DNA of 64,000 nucleotides from Notospermus geniculatus (GCA_002633025.1 NMRB01001654.1:93257-157256); one strand, 5' to 3'; positions 48,091 to 60,553 are shown, counted from the first letter of the stretch. Numbers and translations: made by a program. The notes: generated by a model from the letters alone, not told the origin.

Positions 48091-49570
48091 TATACAGCCC
48101 TTTTGATATTTTGAGATATCATGAAAACGAAATGTGGTTTTAAAAAGTTTCTTCACAGTTTTTCTTAGATTTGACTGTTGCACGATATAGACCTAAAACA
48201 GAATCGAAAATTTAAAAAATGAAAAAGTCGAAAAAAAAGTCTCTCAAAATTATGGAATATCTTGATTATGTAAACAGCCTCGACAACGAAATTCTATAAC
48301 CAACGAAATTCTCCATACTTGATGGAAATTTGGCTGTTTTTCACTACACCGTTGTTGAGAAAATGTAAAAAAACTGGTGTCCATAAACTTATGACCATGA
48401 GTGTACATGTTGTACACGACGTTGTGACGACGTGTACACGTGTAGGCCTACATCCTGATCGATCGTTCGCCAGTTCGTCGTCTCAGATGCAGCATCCAAT
48501 CATTGCCGTCTTACGTCAACATAACAAACGAGCTAATCATTTGGAGTGATGATATTTCGCCAGTCATTTTTTCGCCAGTCACCAGTCATTTTTGTGCCAG
48601 TCATTCTAAAATTATATGATAGCCCATAAGGCACATTTCAATTTTGATGATGGATGTCAAATCACGTTTGGGATTGGTCCTTTGTAAACAAACGACCGGA
48701 TTTATTGGAAGATGGTAGACAGCATGTGCAAACCAATCTCCAACGCAGAGGTCAGACCGTTTCACCTTACTGACTCTGCCTTCAAACGCCAGTGCCCAGT
48801 ACTTCTTTTCGCGTGGGAATGACGTCATTTAAGATGGCTGCCTCCTTGTTACACGTGGTTATGTTTACACTCACAAAATCATGTGATCAAATTCGACGAA
48901 GCTGATTGGTCCATCAATTTGGTTGCTTCTAAAATAGAAACTATTTCTGCCGGAACGACCGAACCGAAGCACAGCCATACGTGTAATCCGCCGCAAAAAA
49001 GTGCCACACAAAGTAATGAACAAATGTTTAAAAATCATGGTGTGTTTGGTGTTTTGGTACACTTCTAAACTTGACAGTATAATTATGATTTTAGTAGGGT
49101 GGAAAACTAGCTGTAGATCAGTTTTTATTCATTCTGCTCATTCCGAGCAGAAGTGATGAGGGCGTTTGAAGCCAGTGGTACAAGTGGACCAAAACCGAAA
49201 ACGCGGAATGCCGTACCACTGGGCTAGCGAGTTTGTGTGCAAACAGGACAGGGGCGCTGCGCTGACATTAAAGGGCTTTGTTCAAGTTCACAAATAGGTG
49301 GAACATCCTTGGCATCAGCTTATTAACCACAATTCAGCAATTACGTTCATTTTGAGTCTCCTATCTAGTGTAAACCCACTCTGGCCTCATCACCTTATGC
49401 CAGGAATTATGCAGTCAGAGCATGTGCTTATAGCATGTGGGTGTGGATAACAGACACTGGTGTTTGTTTTCCACAGGCACATGCATGTGTAAGCCAATGC
49501 CAAACGACAGTGCCCCCCCCCCCCAAGAAAAGATTTTAAATTTCAAAAGTGCAAAACAAATATATTCCTT
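48091..49570. other. Intergenic, nothing recognised
   Basis: Contains a short repetition of TTCGCCAGTCATTTT near 48555-48605 and a C-run near 49513. No exon supported. Confidence 0.5.
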
Positions 49571-49579
49571 AGGATCCAG

Positions 49580-49943
49580 TACACTCGGCCCCAGTGTGTA
49601 TCCGACGTCCCGGTCTCCTACACACTGGCACTTTTGGGGCTCAAAAGCCGGTAACACCACTAGATGGCACTCCACTGGGCTCCAGCCAGTCACCACGCTT
49701 TCTCACTCATAATTCCCGCGGAAATTATTTCCAGGAAAAATCCAACCTCGTCCCTAGGGGTATAGTTCGCTGAGACAACCCATATTGTCAGAAAGCGAAC
49801 GAGCCGTGGGAACGAGGTTGGGAAATCCGAAGGACCCGTGCTGCCACCACGCGGTCGTCACGACTGTTAATCTCTAAAACAGCCAGACGCGGAGTGTGAT
49901 TTACCGAAGGGGTGAGCCCGTAGCGTCTGGCCAAGCGAGACTA
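49580..49943. mobile_element. 9-bp-TSD element, family 1 copy (364 bp, inverse orientation)
   Basis: Flanked by perfect AGGATCCAG copies (49571-49579, 49944-49952). Ends TACACTCGGCCCCAGTGTG and CCAAGCGAGACTA. Same family as 23989-24351 with almost the same length, in opposite orientation. Confidence 0.92.
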
Positions 49944-50208
49944 AGGATCCAGATACAAATCCGAAATTCCTTTCGGTTTTTACTTCAATTGACTAGAATG
50001 CTAAAATGATTACTCCCACAGTGATTACTCCCATTGGGCTGCATTGCCGTCTTTACGTTTTTCGGGTAAACCTGAGTGTTTTTAAAGTATTTATAATAGT
50101 TTTGTATCAGAATTTTATACAGATTTCCAACTACGTTCCGATCATTTCTATTTAATAAAACTAGTGCTACAATTTGGTGTGGCGTCACAGCATTAGGCAC
50201 GGTTGGCG

Positions 50209-51659
50209 GGCTTACTCGAAAATGCGGAATCTCTATTTCGCGGAATGGCGGAATTAACCTCGTTCTCAGGCAATACGTGAATAGATATAGCTACAAAATA
50301 CACAACACTTATCCAGTGTAGTCCTGGATACGAGGTTGAAAACTGGTGTCTCAGGGAGCATTCCATTATCCTCTGTGTACCGCCGTTGCTAAGGTGAATC
50401 GGCTGGCGTAGCGTAGAAGCACGGCGTCAACCATAGTCAACACCATTGGTGATGACGTCAAACGTCGTGCCGTGAAGTTTAGGCGACGTCGTCAGTCAAA
50501 TTGAGGTCGGATTACATTATTCTACACATGCCGTATGGATTATTCGCTTTGTTTACTCCGGTTTTCAAACCAATCATCCAGCTGCTATACATCAAGAACT
50601 AAGAGAGGTAGGTGTCTTTTGAATTTTCATGCGTCAGTGGTTTACGCCACGCTGAAACTTTGAATCGAGAACAAAATACGGCCATCAGACTGCTGACGGT
50701 TGCTATAGATCAGTTTAAACTAGGTCATCGTCATGGAGATTTCTGGGAAGCACATGCATGCCAGTAGCTGTTTCTATGACTTCATCACTTGTTTTGACCG
50801 ACGGAGGTGCAATTTTAATGGGTTTTTGGATCAGGTTGGTTTTTTGCCAAGCCTTTCGTTCATACGTGTGAGTCAGTAGGCCTATTTCAAATCGTTACCA
50901 ACATGAAAATCAGGCGATATGAAAAACATTCGCCCTTCCGGTATGGCGATGCACGTGGCCGAGGATCGCGAAATAGGCCTAGGCCTAACTCCATTCTTCA
51001 CTCGCCCCCTCGCACCTTTCATGCTTTGGTGAGAGGGCGAGGAAACCAGTGAAGTTTCCTTTCCCCTACTCGAACCACACCCTTTCAATTAACGGTTAGC
51101 CCTGTTTAAAAATAGCGAAGAACATCGCGAAAAATGCTGCGGAATAAACGGCGATTGGCAAAATCCTTCGCTAATCAATGAAAAGACACTGGCTTCCCAG
51201 TTGACAGTCAAAAAACGGCAAACTGCGCACGCGTGTATTATCCATGGCAATGACCTAATTACAAAGTTAAAGCTCATCTGGGCACAGTTTGATCACACCT
51301 TTTTTTAGTGAAATGTGGCCCAAACCTGTCGTGAATATCAAGATGACAGGTTTTTGGTATGGCCACCGGCTAGGCAGGCAGAGCTAGTAAAGACCGAAAG
51401 CAGTCAAACTGGACAGGTGCAGGAGGTTGGTTTTAGGCCAATGATTCTCTGAATTTTATTCCATGATATGAACGCATATTTCGGTGACGTTTTTTCACAA
51501 ATCCTAGCCAGCACGTAGGGCGTCATAGCATGCATGTGCTTCATGTACCGATGTAGAGTCTAGATTTTGGGACAATCTGAAAAACAACGGAAATAATGCA
51601 TGCTCCAATTCCGTCTGTTCTGCGGAATGTTCATTCCGTTCCGCATTATTGAGTAAGCC
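50209..51659. mobile_element. 1.45 kb element with perfect 9-bp TSD
   Basis: Flanked by CGGTTGGCG on both sides (50200-50208 and 51660-51668). TIR GGCTTACTCGAAAATGCGGA / complement of GGCTTACTCAATAATGCGGA, with further CGGAAT words inside both ends. The 1.3 kb interior has no recognisable transposase. A consensus-like donor AAGAGAG|GTAGGT near 50605 could be a captured exon border, but no protein is recognised. Confidence 0.85.
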
Positions 51660-51668
51660 CGGTTGGCG

Positions 51669-52740
51669 GACGTAAGGACGTCATTTCGTCACATAACGTC
51701 ACGGGTGACGCAACGGAAACCTCGATTACGTCCAGACGCCAAAAGGCGTAAACAGCATTGTTATTTTCGTTAATATCTTGAAGCCATACAATCCCCGAAG
51801 TCAGCAGTTCACCTACAAGCTATTTCAGTCAAAAATAGAATACATTATCAGTTTGAAATTTCAATTAAACATTACAGCATATCAATGTATAATATTATTA
51901 TACGCAGGATTAAGTTGCCAAATTGGGAAAAATGCAACCAATGATTATAAAATTCGATATTTCAACATAATTAATCTGTGGTTCTGACTCAACTGCCATT
52001 TTGGTTCAAACCAAAGTTCTAGACCAATCAGAACTGCCGTTCTATCCGACATCATAACAAACACAATGCCGAAGCAGTATGAAAGGCCAGCACTGATTGG
52101 ACAATGCATTTTAACACCATAAATTCCAACCTAATTATGGCTAAATTTATACTTTATTTCCTCTCTTTTTCTAACATATGAACACAATATAATTCAGTGC
52201 ATTTAAAAACACACAGATATTCACTTGCAAATTACAGTATAAAAGATGTTATCAATATCAAAGATGAATTGATGGCTGAGGATCGCTGGTGGCTTTGGGG
52301 ATTGTATGGCTTTAATTATTTCGAAAACTAAATCATATCAAAATTTAGGCTTCGTAAGGCCGGGTCGTAAGGACACTTCCCAGGGTCAATATTCATAAAC
52401 ATACTTCAGTCAAAGCGTGATACTTATATTTTGTGTTGAACAAAGGATAAGTGTCCACACTTAGACTTAAGTAGTTTTATGAACATGGCCCCTGCTCTGT
52501 CTGCGTGAGCATACCAAGTTTGGGGACGATCCGTTCATCTTCCTTGTACATGTAGACAATCGCGAAACACACAAACAAAAAAACTCTTTTTAGTATAATG
52601 CCCTGTATACTAGTATTCGCTCTGAAGCAGAATTTTCATGACCTAAAAAATGCATTTAGCTGAGAACCAATCAGCTTCAAAATGACGCAACTTCAAATGA
52701 CTAACAAATGGAGAATAAAAAAATCACCCATTTTGTCACT
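51669..52740. other. Intergenic with a ~110 bp MITE
   Basis: AT-rich. At about 52380-52492 an inverted pair (AGGGTCAATATTCATAAACA .. TTTTATGAACATGGCCCCTG) marks a short MITE of a kind also hinted at near 44290, 46090 and 57000. Confidence 0.45.
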
Positions 52741-52748
52741 AATTTTTA

Positions 52749-53420
52749 GCTCACAGGGGTGAGCTATAACGGTGGTGCGGTGTCCGTCGTCCGTCGTCGT
52801 CGTTGTCCGTTAGCAGGGCACGTTTTGTAACCGCTGAAGCTATTGACCTGAAACTTGGTACATATATACCCCTAGCTCAGATGACCTATGACACCAAGTT
52901 TCGGTCCGATTCGATTCTTGACTTGGCCACCAGGTGGCAGAAACCAAATACACAAAACGTGCAATAACTCGCGAACTAATGACTGGATCACCTCCAAATT
53001 TTTATCATAGGTGTATCTACTAAGGGTACATTACATATGTAACGGGTTTTTGATTTGACCTACTTTTCAAGGTCACAGAAGCAAAGTTCAAAATTTTGCC
53101 TTTTGGTCGCACATTTCGTAACCGCGGGTGCTATTGACCTGAAACTTGGTACATATATACCCCTATGTCAGATGACCTATGACACTAAGTTTCGGCCCGA
53201 TTCAATTCTTGGGTTAGCCACCAGGTGGCCAAAACCAAAGCTCAAAGTCCAGTAACTCCTGAACTGTTCACTGGATTGTCTGCAAATTTTGATCACAGGT
53301 GCACTTAATGAGGATACATGACATATGTGAAGGGGTTTTGATTTGATTTACTTTCCAGGCTCACAGAGGTCAAGTTCAAAATTTTGCCATTTTGGTCCAC
53401 GTTTTGTGGCTATTTGGCCC
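52749..53420. repeat. AGCTCAC..GTGAGCT repeat with two 291-bp units
   Basis: Begins with the inverted motif AGCTCACAGGGGTGAGCT and a GTCCGTCGTC run. Then GCTATTGACCTGAAACTTGG and TACATATATACCCC occur twice with a period of about 291 bp. Short AGCTCAC-type dispersed repeats of this sort are familiar from marine invertebrate genomes. Confidence 0.75.
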
Positions 53421-54391
53421 TATTCTAGCTTGGTGTGATCATCTATCTACTAGGTACATGTATCCTCTATGTGTACAGCAAATGTTTGCCCAGTTGGAAT
53501 GCAAATAATGGTTACCAGGCAGCCATCTTGGAAAATGGACTTCGGCACATATGTCATAAATTCTTAAGCCAGAATGTTTTGACCTTGACATTTTGACTAC
53601 AATCGTATGACCCTGGAACTCAAGGCCCCTGGAACATTTCGATTTAACATTTTGTCATTTGTTTTTCTGGTACTTTCCCCCAGGTGAGCACATGGCCCAT
53701 GGACCATTTCTTTAATTTTGCCCAAACCAACGTCGAAATGTTTCCGGTTTTTAAATGTGTCATGATGGTTCCTAATGATACCCGTGAAAAGAAGAAAAAA
53801 AATCGCACAAGACTTATTTTTACTGGTTGGCATTATTAATGATGAATAAGTGTGAACATTCTATTACCTAGAGATGTTCATATTTTTACGCATCGCGTAT
53901 GTAGACGAACGTAGGCCAAAACGGGTTTTTCCCGTACATCACTTGTGCACAATAGGGAGTTTAAGAAATCAAACGATAAACGTTAACTTTACGACACTGT
54001 TATTTTTGGTACCGAAAATGCAATACATCGGCTGGCCGAAAAATGACCCCCATAAGGATTTTCCAATAAATTTAACACTATGCAAGCCGCACTCTTGATA
54101 TTTTAGACATGCAAATATATGGATATTACCAATCTATTGTAAAACAATTCAGCCCTAAATATGGAACAGTTTTGACATGACGAAAAAAACAAAATCACGA
54201 GTCAAAAAAATTGATGCATTTTTTTGACTGAAACTTTGACTGAAACAAATGTGGGGAGTTGCAAAACATATCACATCAAAATTAAACACCGCGTATTTCA
54301 TTGACCACCAAATGGAATTTTCTGAAATTTCACCTGCATACAGAAGGCGTTTTTCTCTGTTTATTCTACATATTTCAATTTTGTACTTTAA

Positions 54392-55188
54392 GGCGGGGGG
54401 CTACCTATAGCTGAGCTCATTCCCTAGTGGCAATCCACGGAACTGGCCTTTGTGCGACCAGTCATTCACATTCAGATGAAATCCGCTCACCCTAGTATAC
54501 TGTTTTCGAAAACCAATCTTCAGTGTACGTGCCGACCCTAAATCTTTTGTGTCCACTGCGGGTATTGTTCAGCTCTGTCACTGGTGCTTTGGTCACAAGT
54601 GGCCGAACAGAGTTTAGCCAACTGGCGGGAATAGTGCAAATTTACATAACAAAGAAGTAACTGGCGAGTGGTATGGAATTTTTCAAATTTGCAAAACAAG
54701 TTTTCTCTTTTGTGGCCGCATATATTTGAAAAAATTCTTTTGGATGTTATTGCCATATGTGCATTCTAGGGCAACACGATCGCCTTTTTTGAATAGTTGG
54801 CCGGGAATATGAAATATTTCAAAAACTGTAAATAGAGCCCTTTTTGGCATTAATTAGTTTATACCAATTAAACGGAAAGTCCTTTCGTGGAAAACGGATC
54901 GTTACGCCCTGCAGGCATCAGGCCTGTACCTTACAGACTATGTGGGAAACTGATGTGTCGCATCCCAAGCCTGCAAAATTGTTTGCGAACTCAAATTTTG
55001 ACAACCTGTTATAACTTAATTAACTCCATCGTAATTAGTCAAAATGAACAATTCTTTCACAGAACGGGAGCCTAAAGGTTGTAGCTAAAACATTTTGTTA
55101 ACATCAGTTTGTTACTTTTTGTCATGAATATGTTAGGACGCTTGTTTTCAAAGAGCGTCAATAAAGTCGGCATAGGTAGCCCCCCGCC
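54392..55188. mobile_element. 797 bp TTAA-flanked element (piggyBac-type, non-autonomous)
   Basis: TIR GGCGGGGGGCTACCTAT / ATAGGTAGCCCCCCGCC, with TTAA outside both ends (54388-54391, 55189-55192). No transposase frame. Confidence 0.85.
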
Positions 55189-56814
55189 TTAAAGGGTTAG
55201 TGTGCTAGAGCAAAAAAAAACATCAGGTACCCAAGACTCCGATTCCCACACCCGTAGGTGCAGTGACAGTGCAATTTTCAGTACCAGATTCTATTTTCGT
55301 TGTAGCAGACTAGCCGTTCGTGATATGAACGTGAAATTTGTACTATAGACACAGAGAGCGTATAAATAACACAGGTGAAATTTCAGAAAATTCCATCAGG
55401 TAGTTATGAAACATGAAGTGTTTAAATTCGATGTGATCCCCGCATGACATTTATTTCACTCCGTCATCAAATTTATACCTGTAGATTATGCAGGTGAAAT
55501 TTCAGAAAATTTCGTCAGACGATATGAAAGTTATGAAATGTTTAAGTTCGATGTGATCCCCGCTTGAGATTTATTTCACTCAGGCATCAAAGGGGCTGGG
55601 CAGAAATGAAGGGTTGTTACAAGTTCGGCATAACTCTGAAACTACTGTTTCGATTTACTTGAAACTTGCACAGATGATGCTTTGTACTGAATGATTAACA
55701 ACTATGATGACACAAAAACAAATGCATTACTCTTTCCTAATTAGGGAGACAATGCCTGATTTCAGAGGCCTAGAAAGACGAGAAATAGTCATTGTTTCAC
55801 CTCAGAATTTCACATAGGGCTATGTCACGTAAAATGCTAACAAGGTTAGTGTGATATGAGTTGATGATTTTAATTGTTTTCTGCAAAAAAATGTATTTTG
55901 GATTTTTGGTTCAAATGCCTTACCTCTGCAAGTTGAGCAAGCTTTTAGAAAAGCGATTCAAACCAATGTAAAAACTGACCACAGGCCTGGGAACCACTGA
56001 TTCACCCATAATGACTAAATCAAACTATACACTAAGATTACATTTCACATGAATTACCTTCAATTGCAATGTTGTTAGGACGCATGACATGAGGGTCATT
56101 TGTCCAATCATTCAACTGTTGGTTGCATGTGTGATGTCATGTCCCTTGGTTTCAGATCTATTGAATGTACCATTATTGCCACGCTGTAATGCTTGCTAAT
56201 ACAAGTTGAAATACTTAGACCAACAACATTCCAACCTGAGGTGACTCATGTTAAGTGTGCATTTTCTGCCGTCAGTGCACAGTTCCATTGGGTCATTTTG
56301 GATGACATCACTGGTTCCCAGGCCTGTGGTCAGTTTCACTGGTTGAATGGCTTTGTAAAAGCTTGCTCAACTTGCAGTGTAGGGCATGTGAACCAGACGT
56401 CTAAAGTACCATTTTTTGTTGAAAATAATTAAAATAATTAACCGACATCACACCTACCTGTTAGCATTTTATGTGACACAGGCCCGCGTGAAATACTGTG
56501 GTGAAAGAATGACTATTCCTCATCTTTTTTAGCCTATGAAATCTGGCATTGTCTCCCCAATTTAATTAGCAAAGAGCAGTGCAATTATTTTTTATGTCAT
56601 CATAATTGTTAATCATTCACTACAAAGCATCATCTGTGCAAGTTTCAAGTAAATCGAAACAGTAGTTTCAGAATTATGCCGAACTTGTAACAACCCTTCA
56701 TTTCTGCCCAGCCCCTTTTTGGACATAAGTTTGATTTGTTTTTTGTTGTGTCAAAACCGTTCAATATTTAGTGCTGAAACTTTTACAATAGATGGAAAAT
56801 ATCCGTATATTTGC

Positions 56815-58418
56815 TAGACTGGTACCCTGTCTTTATAGATTGCTGAAAATATAAAGACAGGAACGGGGCACCATTTTGCACCATATTGATGACGTAGTAC
56901 ATTCTATTTTAGCACTCCTCGGGGTATTTCCCAGCACTGTGTCCAGCTCCAATAAACCCTGCTTTGTTCCGCAGAAATTTTCTTGGGCCCGTATGCATAA
57001 AGGTGGAATAAGCTTATTCCAGGTATAACCTAACGTTATATCGTGAAGCTATACCTGGAATAAGCTTATTCCACGTTTATGCATACGGGCCTTGGAGTTT
57101 AACTCATGATCTAGGCCTACTCGCACTCCAGCAGGATGACTACCCGCCAGAGTGCGTGAGGCATGTGATGGATGCAAGCAAGGCCTACCACGGCAGCCAC
57201 TTCATGACAAGTGCACTGCTGCACTGCAGAGTTTATCTGCCCTCACAAAAACGACGAAAAAAACAAAGGACTCCCAGCATGCCTACATACAACGTACCGT
57301 GAAAAAACTTACGCCTCCTCCCTCGTGAACTTACCAGTTTCCTACCCCAGTGACAGTCGAAGGCCTAATTAATCAAGCTGCTGTCACGTCAGTGGACAGT
57401 TCATGCAGTTCAACCGTCAAAATGCACCAACAGGAACACCGAGACCAAATCCCGCGAGACATTGCGAGAATTGGGTTTGGGATTCAGTCCCGGAGGAAAA
57501 ATCAGCGCCGCCATCTTGAAGCCATTATTGCGCCAACACCTATAGCTGGGATAGTGATACGTCGACCGAACAACCTGGATCTACTTTCGGACTACTTTAA
57601 CTCATCCACTAGAAGATATAGTTCGGTGAAACTCATCACTTTTGTGTCGAAAAAGAACCTAACGGTGGCATTTTGGGGTTAATTTAATACAATATGACAC
57701 ACAAAAGTGAATTTTACTAAGATTTTGCGAGTTATTGCGCGTATTTGTTCGGCCAAATCGGGATCCCCCCGGGGTTCCCGCCATCATGCCATACACTACA
57801 GAATGTACAGCGCACTGACATGCATTTCGCCGTTCTGATGCAGTGCGTGCACTGTGTACGGTATTTGTTTGCCATTCCCGAAGCAATAAAATATTCGATT
57901 ATGGGTCTTCTGATGTAAATATGCGAATAAATTGACTCAAATATATTTACTTCATCGGAAATCTTCATAAAATACAATAAAAGTAGCAAATATTTATCAG
58001 AAATGTCATTTCTTCAGGAACTACTTTTACCGCGGAAGTATGCTCCCGACACCGGCGCTGTGAGGCGCGACGCATCACATAACCCTACGCAAAATGGCGG
58101 ATTTGACTGTTGTTCGTCAGGGTCACAAACCGACGCAAACGTCACCAGGTTATTTTGGAAGCTTGTGCCCTGTTGTTCAGGTTGAAAATGCACGTGTTCC
58201 AGGCTATATTTAGAACTTCGATAACATATTTATGATATTTCCACTCTCCACGCATAAAAAGCGTCTCCACGCATAAGAACCTGCGCAGAAATATGCGCAG
58301 ATGTGGAAAATCGAATTAGACGGAATTCCGTCCAATTCAATAAAAGATGGTGGTCCGTGCTTGTCGTTATAATGTAGTAGCGTAGCGCCACGTAGCGGGA
58401 CGGCAAGGAACTAGTCTA
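56815..58418. mobile_element. 1.6 kb element with 9-bp TSD splitting a foldback arm
   Basis: Ends TAGACTGGTACCCTGTC and (complement) TAGACTAGTTCCTTGCC. Target copies TATATTTGC (56806-56814) and TATATCTGC (58419-58427) match 8 of 9. Joining the flanks restores the interrupted inverted arm that pairs with 54040-54190. Contains the 106-bp hairpin at 56986-57091. No transposase recognised. Confidence 0.8.
56986..57091. repeat. 106 bp hairpin MITE
   Basis: GGCCCGTATGCATAAA .. GGAATAAGCTTATTCC .. GGTATA and its complement form ~40 bp arms around a short centre. Confidence 0.85.
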
Positions 58419-58571
58419 TATATCTGCATGTCTAAAATATCAAGGGCCCAGCTTTTATAGTGTTGAAATTATTGAAAAATCCTTAGGGGTCATTTTTGGG
58501 GCACCCGATATAATCTGGTGAATTCGCAGTGTGAAAAATAACGTTTTTGTAATGCCAACGTTTGTCATTAA

Positions 58572-58749
58572 AGCGGGTGATCCACTGTTGCGATATTGGC
58601 TTGAGACGGGGTTGCGTTCCCTTCTGGATTAGCAACCGAAGCTGATTCCAGGGGTTAGTGAGCGAGTGGTCCGAGGTTGTCTGAGCGAACTATACCCCTG
58701 GGGACGAGGTTGCGTCTCAAGCCGAAATCGCAACAGTGGATCACCCGCT
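58572..58749. mobile_element. 178 bp MITE with TAA target duplication
   Basis: TIR AGCGGGTGATCCACTGTTGC / complement, with TAA outside both ends (58569-58571, 58750-58752). Its interior (GGTTGTCTGAGCGAACTATA, CCCCTGGGGACG) is shared with the middle of the 9-bp-TSD family at 23989 and 49580, so the two element types exchanged or acquired the same core. Confidence 0.8.
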
Positions 58750-58923
58750 TAACTCCGTAATGATTCATGCTTTCCGCACAGTTGTATCATGCGGCATGCA
58801 AGCAATACCCGTCGCTCCTATTTGGCAAGTGATGAAACCGCACATTGTACATAAGCCCCTCCCTGCAAGGTGTACAGATGTCAATTGGGAAATAGATATC
58901 AAAATTATATCCATTTAACATAC

Positions 58924-59931
58924 TTGGGCAAGGCTTAACTACGCATGTTCTCTTTTCTTCTGATAACCCATGACAATATCTCCTTCCGAAACGCCGCGGT
59001 GGTTTGGCGCATGACCTTGACCATTTTTGTTCTCCTTCACCACAGGATTTGCTGCAGGGTCCCGCCGGGGTCCATTTTGACCAACCGTAAACTGCAAAAT
59101 ATCCAAGGCGATTAATACTTCACTCTTAAAAAATTCTTGTCACCGCAACTTGTCTGCGAATATTGATGAGATGCTTTAGTCAGCCTGACGAATTACGTCA
59201 TTCATGACACGANACGAGATGTAGTTGTTTCAATGATAAGATGTCTCTTTTCCGAGGATGACAAGTTAAAAACTTGTCAATTGACAAGATAGACCCTGTC
59301 AATTTAAGCATATTCTGAGAACGAGTTCCAGCTTGTCAGTACGACGAGAAATTTTTTAGAGTGTTCGTTTTAAATACGTTCGTCGTTAGCTCATTAGAGA
59401 GTTTTAAGAGATCACACGCTTAAAGATAATATATGACGGAAATTTTCGCGGGCCACGAAATTCATTGTTTATTTACATTTTGTTTGTTTATGTCCAGACT
59501 TTCTTTGTCTTATGAGTACTTTGTTGGTGGCATGCCCTTCTAGAAATTCTGTTGATTCCAAAAGTACTCATTTTGGTGGGTTGCATGTCCCAAAGGTCCA
59601 AAATAACATAATGTAAACATCCATGTTTACAAGCATTGAATGTAAACAATGAAGTCGTGATACATTATCTTTAAGATAACGTTTACGTTAACACTATTTC
59701 TTGTATGTATTTCGTGGACAAAAAATATTGTTACGGTAAATGTTAGCGTGCGATCTCCCCTATTAAATCTCCCTATTGTAGAATAGACTTACTTTCACAC
59801 TCCAACAACTCCCCTCTCAGTGACGCCTTTTCCTTCCATGATATGACAACAATTCGCACGTAGCGGGCTTTCGTTATCTGGCGGAGGTAGTTTGTCATGA
59901 CTGACGATCCATCCCGGTTACCGGGAAATTC
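58924..59931 (-). CDS. Two exons of an extracellular F5/8C (discoidin) + thrombospondin-1 protein
   Basis: The exon at 59793-59931 starts in phase 0 after a TGCACAG acceptor. It encodes the C-terminal half of an F5/8 type C domain: EFPGNRDGSSVMTNYLRQ, then the conserved ARYVRI, ASLRGELLECE. It splices in phase 1 (donor GTAAGT) to the exon at 58924-59091 (TTGCAG acceptor, GTATGT donor), which encodes a complete thrombospondin type 1 repeat: WSKW, CSKSCGEG, WSRSC, YCHG, RTC, KPCP, all six cysteines present. The 1-1 phase of the repeat exon is typical of shuffled extracellular modules. Both open frames are short and easily missed. The rest of the gene, including the N-terminal half of the F5/8C domain, is not identified. 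A single n (59213) lies between the exons. Proteins with this pairing include SCO-spondin-like and other matrix or receptor proteins; no orthology is claimed. Confidence 0.8.
59424..59670. mobile_element. TTAA-flanked MITE (piggyBac-type), copy 2
   Basis: TTAA on both sides (59420-59423, 59671-59674). TIR AGATAATATATGACG / CGTGATACATTATCT. Same family as 23079-23322 in opposite orientation. It lies in the intron between the thrombospondin and F5/8C exons. Confidence 0.8.
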
Positions 59932-60553
59932 CTGTGCAGTAAAGATAAATTCGTATAATGGTTACTTAAATGCTTAATATCAAGGCAAGTAGACCCTTGA
60001 AACTGTCGTTTCTTTGGACGCAATCGTCAGTTATAACAAACGTTTGCGGGAATCAGATTTCGCTGATATAATGCGCGCCTAGAATGTATCTCCTGCTGCT
60101 CACACTTCTACGTTTGTGGTGACGTCGACAGAACTATCCCTATACCACTACCAGGAACAGTGGAACCAACCATGAATGTGTATAGCGTAGTCCATCACTG
60201 TATGACTCAAAGCTATGCCTACGGTCTCCTGGTTCATCTTCGACCGGCATAAATGCCGTTGGTGGAATACAGTACTGGTATTGCATGGGATCTGAAATAT
60301 TGTGTTGGCCAACCACAGTGGTGGTCATCAGACGATACCTTCTTAAAGCGATGTACGCGGGCTCTGCAGTAACTGCACATCCATAGAACTAGGAACTTTC
60401 CTCTATTTCCCCTATGGCGACAGCACTACAGTTTATGAATGGAATTCCAAGTAGGTCATCTCATTATAATACTACGGAATTTACTATAACCACTCAGCAG
60501 CGAGGAGAGTGACATGAGTGCCAGGGATGCCGACGGCGACGATTCGATTAATC
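59932..60553. other. Intergenic or intronic, one doubtful exon
   Basis: A minus-strand open frame at 60140-60328 has an AATATTTCAG acceptor-like start but no recognisable domain. Nothing else noted. Confidence 0.35.

Larger units (their letters stand above)
53970..58567. mobile_element. Large nested foldback complex
   Basis: Inverted arms: 54115-54190 pairs with 56740-56814, and 54040-54113 pairs with 58428-58510. The right arm has therefore been split by the 1.6 kb element at 56815-58418. The left part contains the TTAA element at 54392-55188. An inner palindrome pairs about 55588-56080 with 56240-56720. Two diverged direct units occur at 55375-55450 and 55495-55570. No coding gene recognised. 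Confidence 0.75.

Noticed and set aside
57350-57682. Plus-strand frame of 110 codons inside the 1.6 kb element
   Set aside because: Arg-rich but without transposase motifs or a recognisable domain; could be chance in GC-rich DNA.
60140-60328. Possible upstream exon of the F5/8C gene (minus strand)
   Set aside because: It has an acceptor-like start but lacks F5/8C motifs and a good donor.
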